Of a stretch of DNA of 64,000 bases, positions 1-10,519 are shown piece by piece; position 1 is the first letter of the stretch, and every line of letters begins with the position of its first letter. The position numbers were made by a program, and so were the translations under genes. The notes under the pieces are model-generated. The model saw only the letters and a program-made list of their open reading frames with translations. It did not search any database and was not told the origin of the DNA. Origin of the DNA: Trichobilharzia regenti (lineage: Eukaryota; Platyhelminthes; Trematoda; Strigeidida; Schistosomatidae); assembly GCA_944472135.2 (NCBI GenBank), contig CALYDD020000389.1, positions 1 to 64,000 on the forward strand, in the 5' to 3' direction.

Positions 1-1960
1 CTCATCTCAGATTGCATAAAAAGACTAGTTACTGTGAACCAGTATAAACGTCTCTCACTAAACTTATTATTTCATCAGTTGAATTCACCTCACCTTAATA
101 TTATCTACTAAAAATGATATGCCAACTACTTGTATGTCGCTTCACAACTTACAAAGTATATCGCCTGTTGGACGCCCTGAAGGGCGCTCAACGATAACTT
201 CGACCTATTAATTGAATATCAATTCAATGAAATCAACAATGGCTCCTTTAAGTTACCATTTGGCTTTCTAATTTGGATGTTTTTAAAACCATTATAATCA
301 TGAGGATAGAGGATAGTCTACATAAGTGTTCTGTCATTAATGGAGAAGAAACATGATTTGTCTCAATGGATGCAACTTAAAAACTAAAAAATGTCCAAGG
401 ATTGTGTTAGCACCAATTTGAGTTCAATGGGTTTGGAATTTCATCATGTCATTCTACCACAGGATGTTAAGGCATATTCCGTATACTCAATGTAGAACTG
501 AGAGGGTCGCTGTTTCTCATTATGAATATTACAAAACCCATTAATATAATCACAGCTACTCAACAGAGAAACAATACTTGAATCTATATGTGAAAAGATG
601 AGTAGTATATTTTTCTTATATATGTTTACATATTATTTCATCCAGTCGGATTTTATATTCTTTTGTTATCTTTTGCCATTCGCCTAACATGTATCGATGC
701 TAACATTGCAGTTTCGTAGACTTTAATTGTTCCAAATCTGTCTGTAAATCATGGTGACGAAAAAAGAAGTGTTCTTCCTTTAATTTTCATAGAAATTGCA
801 TGAAAATATCGTCTGAATGAAGGAAATATTTTTTTCAGAAAGGGATGCACTCTGTCAATCTTGAGTCAGTTCCATATTCAATTGATTTTTGAAAGGGGTA
901 AGCAATTAGTATGCGATACGACATGTGTCACTTTAAGAATTTTCAATAAATTGAACTGGACTCCAATGTTGTAAACATATCGTTTATATCACTTAATATC
1001 TAGTTATTGTTTGCGCACATTGAGCAGCAGATGTTTTAAAAGTAATGCTCCACCATTATGTAGCTTCGTGACACAAAATACTTAGAGAAGAAACTTCCTT
1101 GCCAGACTTGTTGTTAATGCGTCTTTTTAGTTAGGAAATTGATGATTCGGCTGTAGCATATATTTATATTGACCATTCTTATTTGAAACTGTGTTGTTAA
1201 TTTATTAATCGACGTTTTCGCGCATTAAGTTTGAAACAGTTCAAAAAGTTATTTCATCCATGTCAACTGTGAATTCCATTTAGTCATGTCTGAAAACATG
1301 TTGACAGTGCATCTCCTAATTGTTGTCACGTTAAATCACTCTCTTTGCATATTCTGATGGTTTTCGGAGCTAGAAAATTCTCATTTTCGTGTAGAAACCA
1401 ACAAGGAAACAGACAAGCAGTTTTTAGGTGAAGTAGTCTGAACATTTGTTCAATGTTCTCACTATATAATTCCTAGTGCGTACAAATGCATGTGTTACGA
1501 ATGTGATTGCCAAGATTATACATCATTAGAAAAGCTGGAAGCTTCCATCACATACATCCACCTTTATCGCTGTCCATTACTTCACTGGTTGTTGTTTCAT
1601 TTAGATACTTCTTACCACTTGAGTTCAGCATATTTTACGCTACATTGCTGACATTTCATCGTTGAAGAAAACAATTATCTGAAACTCTGTAAAGGTTTCA
1701 AACATACATCAATCATGATTAAATGACGTGGAAAACACTTAGAAGACAAAATTAGTATCTTTATGCTAATTGTGAAATGGTGGAGAATTTTCTCAATTCG
1801 AGGAGTGATTGATATTGTCACTGAAGATTGGAGAATTTTTATTTATTTTAGGAAATAACTGAAGAAGTGTTCCATGAGGAAGCATTAATCTGTCATGATA
1901 ATTTGAAACTACTGGAATAATTGACAATAAATCTGACGAAAGTTTATCGAAGGTTTCTTA
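1..1960. other. Anonymous AT-rich DNA
   Basis: I see no convincing gene, RNA or recognisable transposon motif in this stretch. Short open frames are at chance level for DNA of this composition. Confidence 0.5.
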
Positions 1961-2089
1961 TTATACTTCCGTGATGTAGGAAGGTGTGTATACACAATAT
2001 GAGCTATCATGAAGCTGACTGGTTCAGTGAATGGGATTTTTGCATCAGTGAGCTTGGTAGCCTTACAGTGTCGAAAACTATCATTTAAT

Positions 2090-2712
2090 TTAGATAAAGC
2101 AATAAGAAGACGAACATGCAAAAAATGACGTCGCATCCCACTGTATTTACCCATTTGAATGTATATGTGGACACACATACATAGGGAGGACTCATCAATC
2201 TCTGCAACTAAGGGCTTCTAAGCATATTCTTAATGGCTTCGGAAACAAATGGAATCTTCAAAACCTATTAACGGTGAGAACAGGAGGCCTAGCTCTTCTA
2301 TTGCGAAACATGTTATAGAGATATGACATAAAATTGATGTTAACAGACCTTTTAAAACTATGTATAAAACGTGTTTGAGTGGTATCCTAAAGTTTGTGGA
2401 AGCCCTAGCAACTAGAAAGTTCAAGCCACCTTTATGTATTCAAACACAATTCGTCATCACATTGAACCTTGCTTAATAAATTTTGTTTTTATACCATAGC
2501 AGATGAACTATTACCTCTGCTATTGGGTTTAGTGGTCTTCATTTTTATTTTGACTTGCAATATGTCCTTTTAATTTGACCTAAATCTATTTTCTCATGTC
2601 TTACCTCTTTATCAATTTCATATATATTCCTATTACAAGTCTGTGTGTGATCAGATTGTTCGAAATGTGTTGGGCATATACATTACACGATTCAGACAAA
2701 TTATGTCTTCTT
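2090..2712 (+). pseudogene. Penelope-like element 3' fragment (GIY-YIG endonuclease plus 3' UTR)
   Basis: A reading frame at about 2154 gives FECICGHTYIGRTHQSLQ, the GIY-YIG nuclease signature of Penelope-like retroelements, with the YIG at about 2178-2186. After decayed, frameshifted sequence, a frame near 2398-2475 reads EALATRKFKPPLCIQ, the usual end of this domain. The domain nicks the genomic target during retrotransposition. The reverse transcriptase part is not visible upstream. The segment from about 2430 to 2712, after the stop, recurs inverted at 6995-7280 and is probably the element's 3' UTR. It belongs to a different family from the large PLE at 7.3-10.4 kb. Frameshifts make it non-functional. 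Confidence 0.7.
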
Positions 2713-3285
2713 CTTATTATTTATTATTATTATATCCTTTAATTCCTAGAGGAACATAGGGCTTTAGCTGCTCATCTCCATCGCCTTCTGTTTTCTGTCA
2801 ACTTTTTTATCCCGCTCCAAGTCTGTCCCCATGAATTCATCTCCTCTTCACATGACCCCCTCCAAGTCACCCCACACTGACGACCAACTCGCCGCTTCCC
2901 TTTCGGGTTCCACTAGAGCAATGGCTTGTCTAGTGATATCACTTGATGGTTTCTTCAGCGTATGGTCAGTCCATCTCCATTTCTTCCTGCCTATTTGTTT
3001 CACAATCGGTTCCTAGTTGGTTCGCTCCCAGAGATCTTTGTTGCTGATCTTTTCTGGCCGGCAATCTGGTTTTGAGCGAAGTGTTGAGCGAAGACAACTG
3101 TTATTGAAGGTCTGAAGTTTGTTTGAGATGCTCTTTATGACGCGCCGAGTCCATAATCCGTATAGTAGCACTGACTGCCTTTATATTGGAGTTGAGAATC
3201 GGATCTTATTTTCGTTTTGATGCTGAGTGCTGTTGACCTCCCCACAGACTTAAGAGTTATGAAAGCTTGTCTTGCTTTTCCTCAT
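2712..3285 (-). pseudogene. RTE (SR2-like) LINE 3' fragment
   Basis: On the minus strand this matches, by eye, the C-terminal part of the RTE element at 52.7-53.3 kb. It covers the region after the reverse transcriptase: the GKARQAF-like start near 3280, the region equivalent to LYGSETWR near 3160, and the basic stretch before the 3' end. The 3' terminus is a TTA-rich tail at about 2712-2745. The 5' part is missing, as expected of 5'-truncated target-primed insertions. Several frameshifts are present, so it is a dead fragment. Confidence 0.75.
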
Positions 3286-3599
3286 CAGTTCTGCCTAATT
3301 CATACAGGGAACTAATTGTTTTAAATATCATTGAACTGGTACGGAAATGTATTAACCATCGGTTTCCACTGAAGTTGTTAACACAAATGTACATCACAAT
3401 ATCTCGTAGGCTTAATATCTTAATTCAGGAAAGGAAATATTTATCAAACACTTTTTCCTCCGCTTAAATTATGGATTTCTGGTAAGACATATGTTTTCGG
3501 CGTTTCTAATAGTGCGGATATTTGTATTTTTGGTAATTTTCTACGCCTCATTTGTTCTCCTTTGTAACACTTTAGGCCTAATTCTGGGAGAGATAATGA

Positions 3600-3712
3600 G
3601 CTATTTTGGACTCAACTTAAAAGGTCAGCAACAAATGTAACAAAGTGAACATGTGTTGTTGAAGCCTTATGTCCCACAAGGAATCCAAAGGGATAATAAT
3701 AACAGTTTGTTA
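3600..3712 (+). repeat. RTE LINE 3'-terminal scrap
   Basis: The stretch around 3650-3710 (gttgttgaagcc..., then an aaggaat.caaa.ggataataataa tail) resembles the 3' ends of the RTE copies at 2.7, 25.1 and 53.3 kb. Only about 100 nt remain. Orientation is plus. Confidence 0.5.
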
Positions 3713-3914
3713 GAATGGGAAGATCTTCAAGCAGCAATCCACGCACTCACCGTCGTAGAAGGAGTCAAATTGATGAATATATCCAGAGATGAGTGGAAAT
3801 GACACTTTAGACTACAGATTAAGTGCCAGTAGAGGACGTCGAGATATTATTAATTACAACTTTTTGGCTTTGAAAGTTCTCCTAATAATTTCTCCTGCTA
3901 TAAACACTAAGTAT

Positions 3915-4102
3915 TTTTTGTTTATTTTATTTTTGATTACAGCTTGATTCCACACTGTATTTTTGGTACAAGTATGGAATTTTCAGCATTGATATCGGTA
4001 GCCCAAATTTTGCAGGCCGACCATAGATATCAGATGTGCGTCGGCAGGGGTTTGAACCTAGGACCATGTGCATGGTCGGCGAGAGTCCTAACCACTGAGA
4101 AT
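3915..4102 (-). repeat. tRNA-derived SINE (copy 1)
   Basis: Read on the minus strand, a degenerate tRNA-like head is followed by a polymerase III B-box-like GGTTCAAACCCC (4047-4058). A middle part follows (ATCTGATATCTATGGTCGGC) and then a tail beginning GCTGAAAATTCCATACTTG, ending in A-rich sequence near 3915. The body is the same as the copy at 11.25 kb. The A-box region is decayed. The tail resembles the 3' ends of the CR1-type LINEs at 13.9 and 37.3 kb. Confidence 0.75.
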
Positions 4103-4199
4103 GGAGAGTCGCTTCTTTAGAGATGCAATATATTTCTCTCCTTATTTTGCAGCTATATTCACCGTTATAAACTTGTCGGACGAACATTTACATTCAGTT

Positions 4200-6680
4200 A
4201 ATAAATACCTAAATACTCTGAACTCTCATCCAACTATTCAGTCTCCTTGCGAAAATTCTCAAATACTGTAAAGAACTGAAATTACGGAAATGTATATGTT
4301 GTCTAGCTGAGTTGTGTTTTTATGTAAGCTGCTACTAATGATATCTTGTGAACGCTCTTGTGCGAGGAACATACCAGAATGCCACTCCGTATGTGAATTA
4401 TATGACTGGTTGAAATTCTGCAAACTGATCAATCAATTTAGGTACGTCCCTTCCTTGGGAAAGAAGCATGCCTTCTTGCCGAGACAATCTGCAGTCGAAG
4501 AAACTATCAAGATCGTATATGTATAGATATGTATTATATGTGAAGAGTAACGTTATTGTTTATTTTGATAACTGTTAAACTACTGATCTGTTAAAAGTGT
4601 TCGGTGATTGTCACCCATCTATGCTCTTCACTACCGAAGAAGATGAAAATTCCACATTTCACCTCTCAGATATGATCCGACCGAACCTTTCAACTGTACA
4701 TGGTGATACACTAGCTTCATCATTTGATAGACCACATTAGGACAGACAAATCCTTTCTGTTCTCCGTGTTCCAGGGCTCTGAATATCTGTTCAAGAGTTG
4801 TGAGTGAGAGGTCCTTGTATGACACTGTTAGATAATTTATAGCCTAGAAGTTCTATTGAATGTTATATGAAAAAACTGATCATTCGTAACGAAATCACAA
4901 TGAGTAGAATGACACATCTATAAATATTAGAAATGTGGAAAGTGGCTATGAATGAATACTGGTCAAGCGCATACCTTAGTGTAAGTAGGCTGATGTGAAG
5001 CATCAGTGACCATGGTGGAAACATACAACGGTCTCTTAGATGCGTTTAAAGCGAGTTTAAAGTGAGTGCAAGTAACAAAGTGTATATGGATATTAATTCT
5101 AACCGGCAATTTTTTGAGGTTTTCTTCCTTGATATGCTTGCTGTCAAATCAATGCACATTGCTGCTGAGTAATCAGAATGAGATTCAGACTTTATTTTAT
5201 CCATACTCAATCATCAAACTGACCAAAATACATTGATGTCACATCTGGATTCAATCTTCCGATGGGATTGTGTGAAGTGAATAAAACTTTCAACATTCCA
5301 ATGAAAACACAAATATCCGAACTCACATCACTATAACCTAAATGTTTGAAATAATAATATATTTAAAGTGAAGGCAACTGCTTGTATTTAGCCCAATAAG
5401 TTTCTTTTAATTTCCGAGTTATTCGATGGGCTATAGCTTCAAACTTGAAAATCGTAACTTTTATTTGGAGCTAAGATTACACTAACAAAAATAGATCCGA
5501 AAACAACCCAACAAATATGGCATTAAAAGAGATGTTTCTCTTTATTTCCACCATTGTATTTAATCTATGACAAAAGCATAATAGCCCTATCAAGTTGAAG
5601 TAAACAGGTCATCGGTCTGTGAAATCACCCTCTCACCGTGGACAGATGAAGGTATCGATGCATGTGAAGCCAGAAGTAAAGATTACTTGTGAAAGAAAAT
5701 ATAATGAACTCACTGTAAGTGGTGACTGGAAGTCAGACAGTAAAAACACGTGAATGCCAATATGTTTTGCAGTGTGCATCCTAATGGATTCGATGACGCT
5801 CTACATCCAAAAGATGACCAGAATAACGAAGGCAATAAAATCCTAAAGAAAACCAACGAATGCTAATAAATATACAGTGAAAAAACCGGAAGATAATCAG
5901 GAACTCACCAGCAGCGGTAGGAGCTAATTCGGAAACGTCCTCTAAAACTAAAACATTAATAATATATACACAAACTTAAACTAAAGCTGCAGTAGACAAC
6001 CGAAAAATTCCACAAATTAGGTAGAAATCACGAAAACGATTACCAGATTTGATGTAGAAAGCAGAAGAGATAAATGCAATCACACAGGCACATGCGTGCA
6101 AATGAAAGTCAACAATTAACGAATAAAAATAAAAATGTTGAAAAAGCACCAATTAGACAGAGAAATCAGTATGGTTCAAACGAGTTAGTGTGAAAATAAG
6201 TACAAAGACAAGTTGATCGTATATTCAGACCCGTGATTCATCTCCCCGTTCACAAGCATCCGCTTAACTCAGTCAATATACTTAATAGGTGATTAAGTCA
6301 AATCGAATCCAACAAACCAGAAACTCCTACTCCTAGTAACTGTCTTGTCACGAGCTTATGCATGATCATGTTTGATAAACAAGTTTTTTACATTATCTAT
6401 TTAGGTTCCCAATTTGAGAATTTAATGCACAATAATAGCTGCAAAGCTGCTTTCGGTGAAATCGTTTTGATTTAAATTGCGTCTAATCAACATCACTGAG
6501 TTTAATGTTTGTTGACGAATACAACAATATTATATCTTCACTTGGGAGCACTAAATTAAATTAGGCGTTTGTTAATAAATTGTAGTATCTTTCTCTAAAA
6601 TTCAGAAAAATAAAAGGCTTATTATAGACGTGAAAATATGACTATATCGTAAAATTGGAGCCCATGAAAGTTTCAAAAGT
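4200..6680. other. Anonymous DNA
   Basis: No gene or mobile-element motif could be supported here. A short open frame on the minus strand at 4631-4825 has no family signature that I recognise. Confidence 0.4.
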
Positions 6681-6684
6681 AGGC

Positions 6685-6905
6685 GCTGGCTAGAAAAAGG
6701 AATAATATCTCCACAACGCGCAGAAGGCGGATGCCATTATTTGACCTGTGGCCATGTAGTGCTCACTGACCATCTTTACGACTCTTCTCTGAGTTTGGAT
6801 GCTGGACACTAACATTCAACTCTCCAGTCAGAACTACGAAATCAGTCTGACGCGTCTGCATCAAAACATCACAAACATGTGATGACAGCTGCCACTGACG
6901 ACATC
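6685..6905 (-). pseudogene. LINE endonuclease fragment (third family)
   Basis: This is an inverted, diverged copy of 17155-17400. Read on the minus strand it covers the GD.N part of an APE-type endonuclease of a non-LTR retrotransposon. The better copy shows DFVVLTRDLNVSVRHPDSEE and later LLQLCGDHILFLASTYFW. Both copies contain changes that would inactivate the enzyme, including the catalytic G of the GDLN motif read as R. It is a fragment only. Confidence 0.55.
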
Positions 6906-6994
6906 AGGTGCACAACCACATTCTTCTTTTACCCGCCAGCCTCAAAGCACATATAAGACTTTAAACCAATTAGTTTATTTCTGAATTCACACAA

Positions 6995-7280
6995 AGCAAT
7001 GAGAAGACGTAATTTGTCTGAATGGTGTAATGTATTTGCGCAACACATTTCGAACAATCTGATCACACACAGACTTGTCATAGGAATATATATGAAATTG
7101 ATTAAAAGTTAAGAGGTGGGAAATAGACTCAGGTCAAGTTGAATGGACATATGGAAGTTCAAATTAAAAATGGAGCTCACTCAACCAAATAACAGAGGTA
7201 ATAGTCAATCTACGTGGCTGGTATCAAAAAAATTTGCCAAGGGAAGCCCACTGGGACGAGATTTACAGATTCAATTATGC
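6995..7280 (-). repeat. Inverted copy of the PLE 3' UTR found at 2430-2712
   Basis: On the minus strand this follows the 2430-2712 sequence through long shared blocks, for example gtgtgatcagattgttcgaa and the stretch read as taccTCTGctattgg. By eye it is roughly 80% alike. The other copy lies directly downstream of a GIY-YIG domain, so this is probably a 3' UTR remnant of the same PLE family. It abuts the left terminus of the large PLE. Confidence 0.6.
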
Positions 7281-7321
7281 CAAGCAGTGAAGCTCGTATT
7301 TCGTAACAACATAATCAGCAA

Positions 7322-7935
7322 ATAGAATTATGAACAAAGCAAGAACTACAGTTTAGCAGAATAAAATGGTACCATCTTTTATTTCGTTGCCTTCTCGTCA
7401 GCTGCTTACATGGCAAAGACATTATTAAATACATCTTCAACAACAATTTTAACATACCTGCACAGAGTTAAGTCTAAACAAAAATCAATCGATCAATATA
7501 CTCATACACTAAAAATATATACATATATAAATATGCAATATTAACCACTATTCCGAACAATAATAATCAAACACAATGGAAACTTTTAGCATTTCACATT
7601 CGGAGGAAAGAGAGGTGAAATTATCCAGTTACCAGGGCAAAGAAAGGCTGATAACTGCTTCTTTCTGGACGCATAAATCAGGTTTCAGGCGCTTGATGGA
7701 AATGGCTTCAGCAGACTTAAGGAGAATTGAGCTATTTTGCTTATTAATAACTTTGAACGACTTTTCGACGTCCACCTCATGACCCGTGTCGAGAAGATGC
7801 CTGGTGATGGCACTGTTTAAAGCATTTGTTCCCTTTAGACGTAAGCTTTTCGGTACATGTTCAGAAAATCATAGATATGCCCTTCTTTCTGTCCTTCCAA
7901 TGTAACTGCTCCCGCAGATACATATGCATATGCAA
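7322..7935 (-). repeat. Left inverted terminus of the PLE
   Basis: This is the near-perfect reverse complement of 9850-10452, including the antisense copy of the endonuclease C-terminus. The open frame at 7576-7782 is therefore an antisense shadow, not a gene. Differences between the arms are few, such as the short loop at 7366-7372. Homology to the right arm stops near 7935, where the element's own N-terminal sequence takes over. Confidence 0.88.
7355..7406 (-). ncRNA. Inverted copy of the hammerhead-like motif
   Basis: This is the same motif on the minus strand in the left terminus. The core (CTGACGA, GAAA), stem I and stem II segment are identical to the right copy. The stem III loop differs (ATGGTACCAT, fully self-complementary). 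It is not independent evidence, because the arms are copies of each other. Confidence 0.4.
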
Positions 7936-8194
7936 ATTGCCGCCATCTCTCAAGAATCTCCGGCGCATTACAAAATCACATATTGAATCAACAGAATCTC
8001 TGATTTCTAAATTGAGAACTGAAGCCCGTTCTTTCGATGGCGTCGTCAATAGTTTGAGTATAGTATGTCGGATCAAATTCATCAATTTCATCCCAGGACT
8101 TCAACAGAAAACATGTGAAAATGTTTACAAAACTCTTTCGAAATACCTGACAAAGGAGAAATTGTGTGACGTTTTCCCAGAAAATCCTGAGTAG
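7936..8194 (+). pseudogene. PLE N-terminal coding region (ends at in-frame TAG)
   Basis: The frame encodes the basic region ahead of the reverse transcriptase (for example SLKNLRRITKSHIESTESLI). It ends in TAG at 8192-8194, and the same frame continues without shift through NLSSLKLNRIEMEAFSIGFN into the reverse transcriptase. The stop is therefore best read as a nonsense mutation within one long PLE ORF. The 5' part of the open frame (7826-7935) runs into the inverted terminus and is probably not native coding sequence. Confidence 0.65.
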
Positions 8195-9436
8195 TTTATC
8201 TGTAATCTGTCGAGTCTGAAGTTAAATCGCATTGAAATGGAAGCATTTTCTATTGGATTTAACTTTCACATCCCAAATAAGTTTGTCGAAAGAACTGATG
8301 TCGCAGTTCAATGCGAAAACTTATTCTATCACTTGAGTGACCTCACATTAGTTGATGATGACAAGAGGAGCTGGTTCAAATCGAAGCTCGTCGACGTTGC
8401 AAATCAATACCTCATTTCTCCAATGTCATATTCCAAAGTCTTTTCTGAAGAGCATCTAAGAGCATTGAAAGCTCTCAAGAATAATGACAAAATTGTTATA
8501 TTGGGACCTGACAAGGCCTCAGGTGTGGTGCTGATGGACAAAGAGGAGTACATCGCAAAGATGAAAGCTGTGCTAAATGACCCGTTGAGATTTAAAGTTC
8601 ACAGCTGCCAGAAAGATAAGACAGATGCAGTTGAAAAACGTATAACAAACGCCTTGAGAGATCTTCTAAAGAAGAAATTGATTAACAACAACACGTACAA
8701 TGATTTGAAACCCCGAGAGTCCCGCTTGCCACACATGTATGACCTTCCGAAGATACACAAAGAACAAGTCCCCCTGAGACCCATACTTTCGATGATCAAC
8801 TCGCCCCAACATAAGGTGGCACGTCGGCTTGCGGAGAAGTTGGAACCTATTCGTCAACGGCTAGGTGTGCACACGGTGAAAGACTCATTTCATTTCTCTG
8901 AAAGTGTGAATCACATGAACGTTCTAAATAACTTCATGGTGTCATTTGATGTAACCTCCCTATTCACAATGATTACAGTCAATGAAACCATTGAAATCAT
9001 CTGTCAGCAGTCCAATCTTCTCCCACTCCCAGAGTCTGAATTCAAACGCCTACTGCTTATGTGCACCATTGATGTGCAATTCCTATTTGACAACACCTTT
9101 TACCGCCAAATAGATGGTGTAGCTATGGGCAGTCCACTTAGCCCTGTTCTAGCAGATATATTCATGTCTAACCTTGAAAGAACAAAGCTGAAGCATGCAA
9201 TCGACGAAACATCTCCCTACTGTCGTTATGTTGATGACACATTTATAGTGTGCAAAAATAAAAGTCATGCTTCACACCTACTAAGATTATTCAATGGTGC
9301 ACACGCCAATATTGACTTCACTATGGAACACGAAAGTGACGGAAAGTTTCACTTCCTCGACATAGCCATGGAACGCCTAGAAGACGGTAGTCTTCAAAAG
9401 TCAATTTTTCGAAAGCCTACATGGAAAGGACAATAG
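8195..9436 (+). CDS. Penelope-type reverse transcriptase domain (open between two in-frame stops)
   Basis: The first Met is at 8237 and gives 399 residues, but homology begins upstream in the same frame. PLE reverse transcriptases resemble telomerase and copy element RNA at the target. Visible motifs, numbered from Met 8237: LGPDKASGVV near 89-98; LPKIHK at 170-175; motif A FDVTSLFT at 237-244, with one catalytic Asp at 238; motif B GVAMGSPLSP at 294-303; motif C YVDD at 331-334, with its Asp pair. The catalytic residues are therefore intact. The frame closes with TAG at 9434-9436 in the middle of KPTWKGQ, where relatives read on into the linker. The ORF cannot make a full PLE protein unless the stops are read through. 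Confidence 0.85.
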   Translation, partial: FICNLSSLKLNRIEMEAFSIGFNFHIPNKFVERTDVAVQCENLFYHLSDLTLVDDDKRSWFKSKLVDVANQYLISPMSYSKVFSEEHLRALKALKNNDKIVILGPDKASGVVLMDKEEYIAKMKAVLNDPLRFKVHSCQKDKTDAVEKRITNALRDLLKKKLINNNTYNDLKPRESRLPHMYDLPKIHKEQVPLRPILSMINSPQHKVARRLAEKLEPIRQRLGVHTVKDSFHFSESVNHMNVLNNFMVSFDVTSLFTMITVNETIEIICQQSNLLPLPESEFKRLLLMCTIDVQFLFDNTFYRQIDGVAMGSPLSPVLADIFMSNLERTKLKHAIDETSPYCRYVDDTFIVCKNKSHASHLLRLFNGAHANIDFTMEHESDGKFHFLDIAMERLEDGSLQKSIFRKPTWKGQ

Positions 9437-10141
9437 TCGCATTTTAATAGCTTTTGTCCACATAGCTTTAAACGTGGTCTAGTCAAAACTTTGTACTACA
9501 GAGCGAGGAGAATATGCTATAAAGAGAAACTAGAGGAATAGTTTGAGTTCCTTGAAAATATATTGAAGAGAAATGGGTATCCTCAAAGGTTCATCAACAA
9601 GTATGGAAGATCTGAAGTCACAAATGTTAAACAAATCACAGTGGAAAAAAAGCCAGTCTACCTTCAGCTTGATTATAAATGTGAAAATAATGCAGCGATG
9701 ATCAACAGAAGGCTGAGTACATCACTAACCATAGCCTATTCTGCAGCTGAGCTCGTTCCCGTCTATCGAACAACTTGCTCTTTGGTGCAATCAAAAATCG
9801 ATAGATATCCTTCTCATGTTACCTCCAACTATGTATACAAATTTACATGTATCTGCGGGAGCAGTTACATTGGAAGGACAGAAAGAAGGGCATATCTATG
9901 ATTTTCTGAACATGTACCGAAAAGCTTACGTCTAAAGGGAACAAATGCTTTAAACAGTGCCATCACCAGGCATCTTCTCGACACGGGTCATGAGGTGGAC
10001 GTCGAAAAGTCGTTCAAAGTTATTAATAAGCAAAATAGCTCAATTCTCCTTAAGTCTGCTGAAGCCATTTCCATCAAGCGCCTGAAACCTGATTTATGCG
10101 TCCAGAAAGAAGCAGTTATCAGCCTTTCTTTGCCCTGGTAA
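9437..10141 (+). pseudogene. PLE linker and GIY-YIG endonuclease domain with two in-frame stops
   Basis: Translation continues in the reverse transcriptase frame after the TAG at 9434. It passes NILKRNGYPQRFINKYG (9551-9603), then YKFTCICGSSYIGRTERR (9838-9891), which is the GIY-YIG catalytic signature of PLE endonucleases. The end of the domain reads RLKPDLCVQKEAVISLSLPW just before 10141. Stops are TAG near 9539 and TGA at 9899-9901. The TGA lies where an Arg (CGA) would be expected, a C-to-T change. The right inverted terminus begins inside this domain, near 9850. Confidence 0.8.
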
Positions 10142-10452
10142 CTGGATAATTTCACTTCTCTTTCCTCCGAATGTGAAATGCTAAAAGATTCCATTGTGTT
10201 TGATTATTGTTGTTCGGAATAGTGGTTAATATTGCATATTTATATATGTATATATTTTTAGTGTATGAGTATATTGATCGATTGATTTTTGTTTAGACTT
10301 AACTCTGTGCAGGTATGTTAAAATTGTTGTTGAAGATGTATTTAATAATGTCTTTGCCATGTAAGCAGCTGACGAGAAGGCAACGAAATAAAAGATGGTT
10401 GTGCCATTTTATTCTGCTAAACTGTAGTTCTTGCTTCGTTCAAATTCATTAA
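9850..10452 (+). repeat. Right (3') terminus of the PLE
   Basis: This arm contains the end of the endonuclease gene and the 3' UTR, and is the source copy of the inverted left arm. Similarity to the left arm fades near 10452 (cttcgttcaaattcatt). The 3' UTR holds the hammerhead-like motif described separately. Confidence 0.85.
10364..10418 (+). ncRNA. Hammerhead-ribozyme-like motif in the PLE 3' terminus
   Basis: The order of elements fits a type I hammerhead: stem I AGCAG (10364-10368), core CTGACGA (10369-10375), a short segment to 10384, GAAA (10385-10388), a hairpin stem III (ATAAA with an AG bulge, then ATGG, loop, CCAT, TTTAT), a U at 10413 as cleavage-site base, and CTGCT (10414-10418) closing stem I with five pairs. 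It is known that PLE termini carry hammerhead motifs. The weakness is stem II: GAAGGCAAC offers only one canonical pair, so activity is doubtful. The GGCAA inside it could pair instead with TTGCC at about 10354-10358. Confidence 0.45.
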
Positions 10453-10519
10453 GGGGAATAAATGTATGAAATAGAATTATATCTATGTTACTTCGATGAG
10501 ATTTTGACGCTCTGTGGAA

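Larger units (their letters stand above)
7322..10452 (+). mobile_element. Nearly full-length Penelope-like retroelement with inverted termini
   Basis: The order is: left inverted terminus (7322-7935), N-terminal region, reverse transcriptase, linker, GIY-YIG endonuclease, right terminus (9850-10452). The coding sequence lies in one frame from about 7930 to 10141 and is interrupted only by in-frame stops: TAG at 8192-8194, TAG at 9434-9436, TAG near 9539 and TGA at 9899-9901. I saw no frameshift. The reverse-complemented terminus includes the last part of the endonuclease gene, so it is a partial inverted copy of the element's own 3' end. Such terminal copies are a known feature of PLE insertions. 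The element is defective as it stands. Confidence 0.88.

Noticed and set aside
7576..7782. 68-codon open frame (plus), repeated as 9988-10194 (minus)
   Set aside because: Both are antisense readings of the PLE endonuclease C-terminus. They recur only because of the inverted termini.
8192..9541. Reassigned TAG codon
   Set aside because: LINE and Kunitz frames in the window do not use TAG as sense. The stops are better explained as mutations in one dead element.
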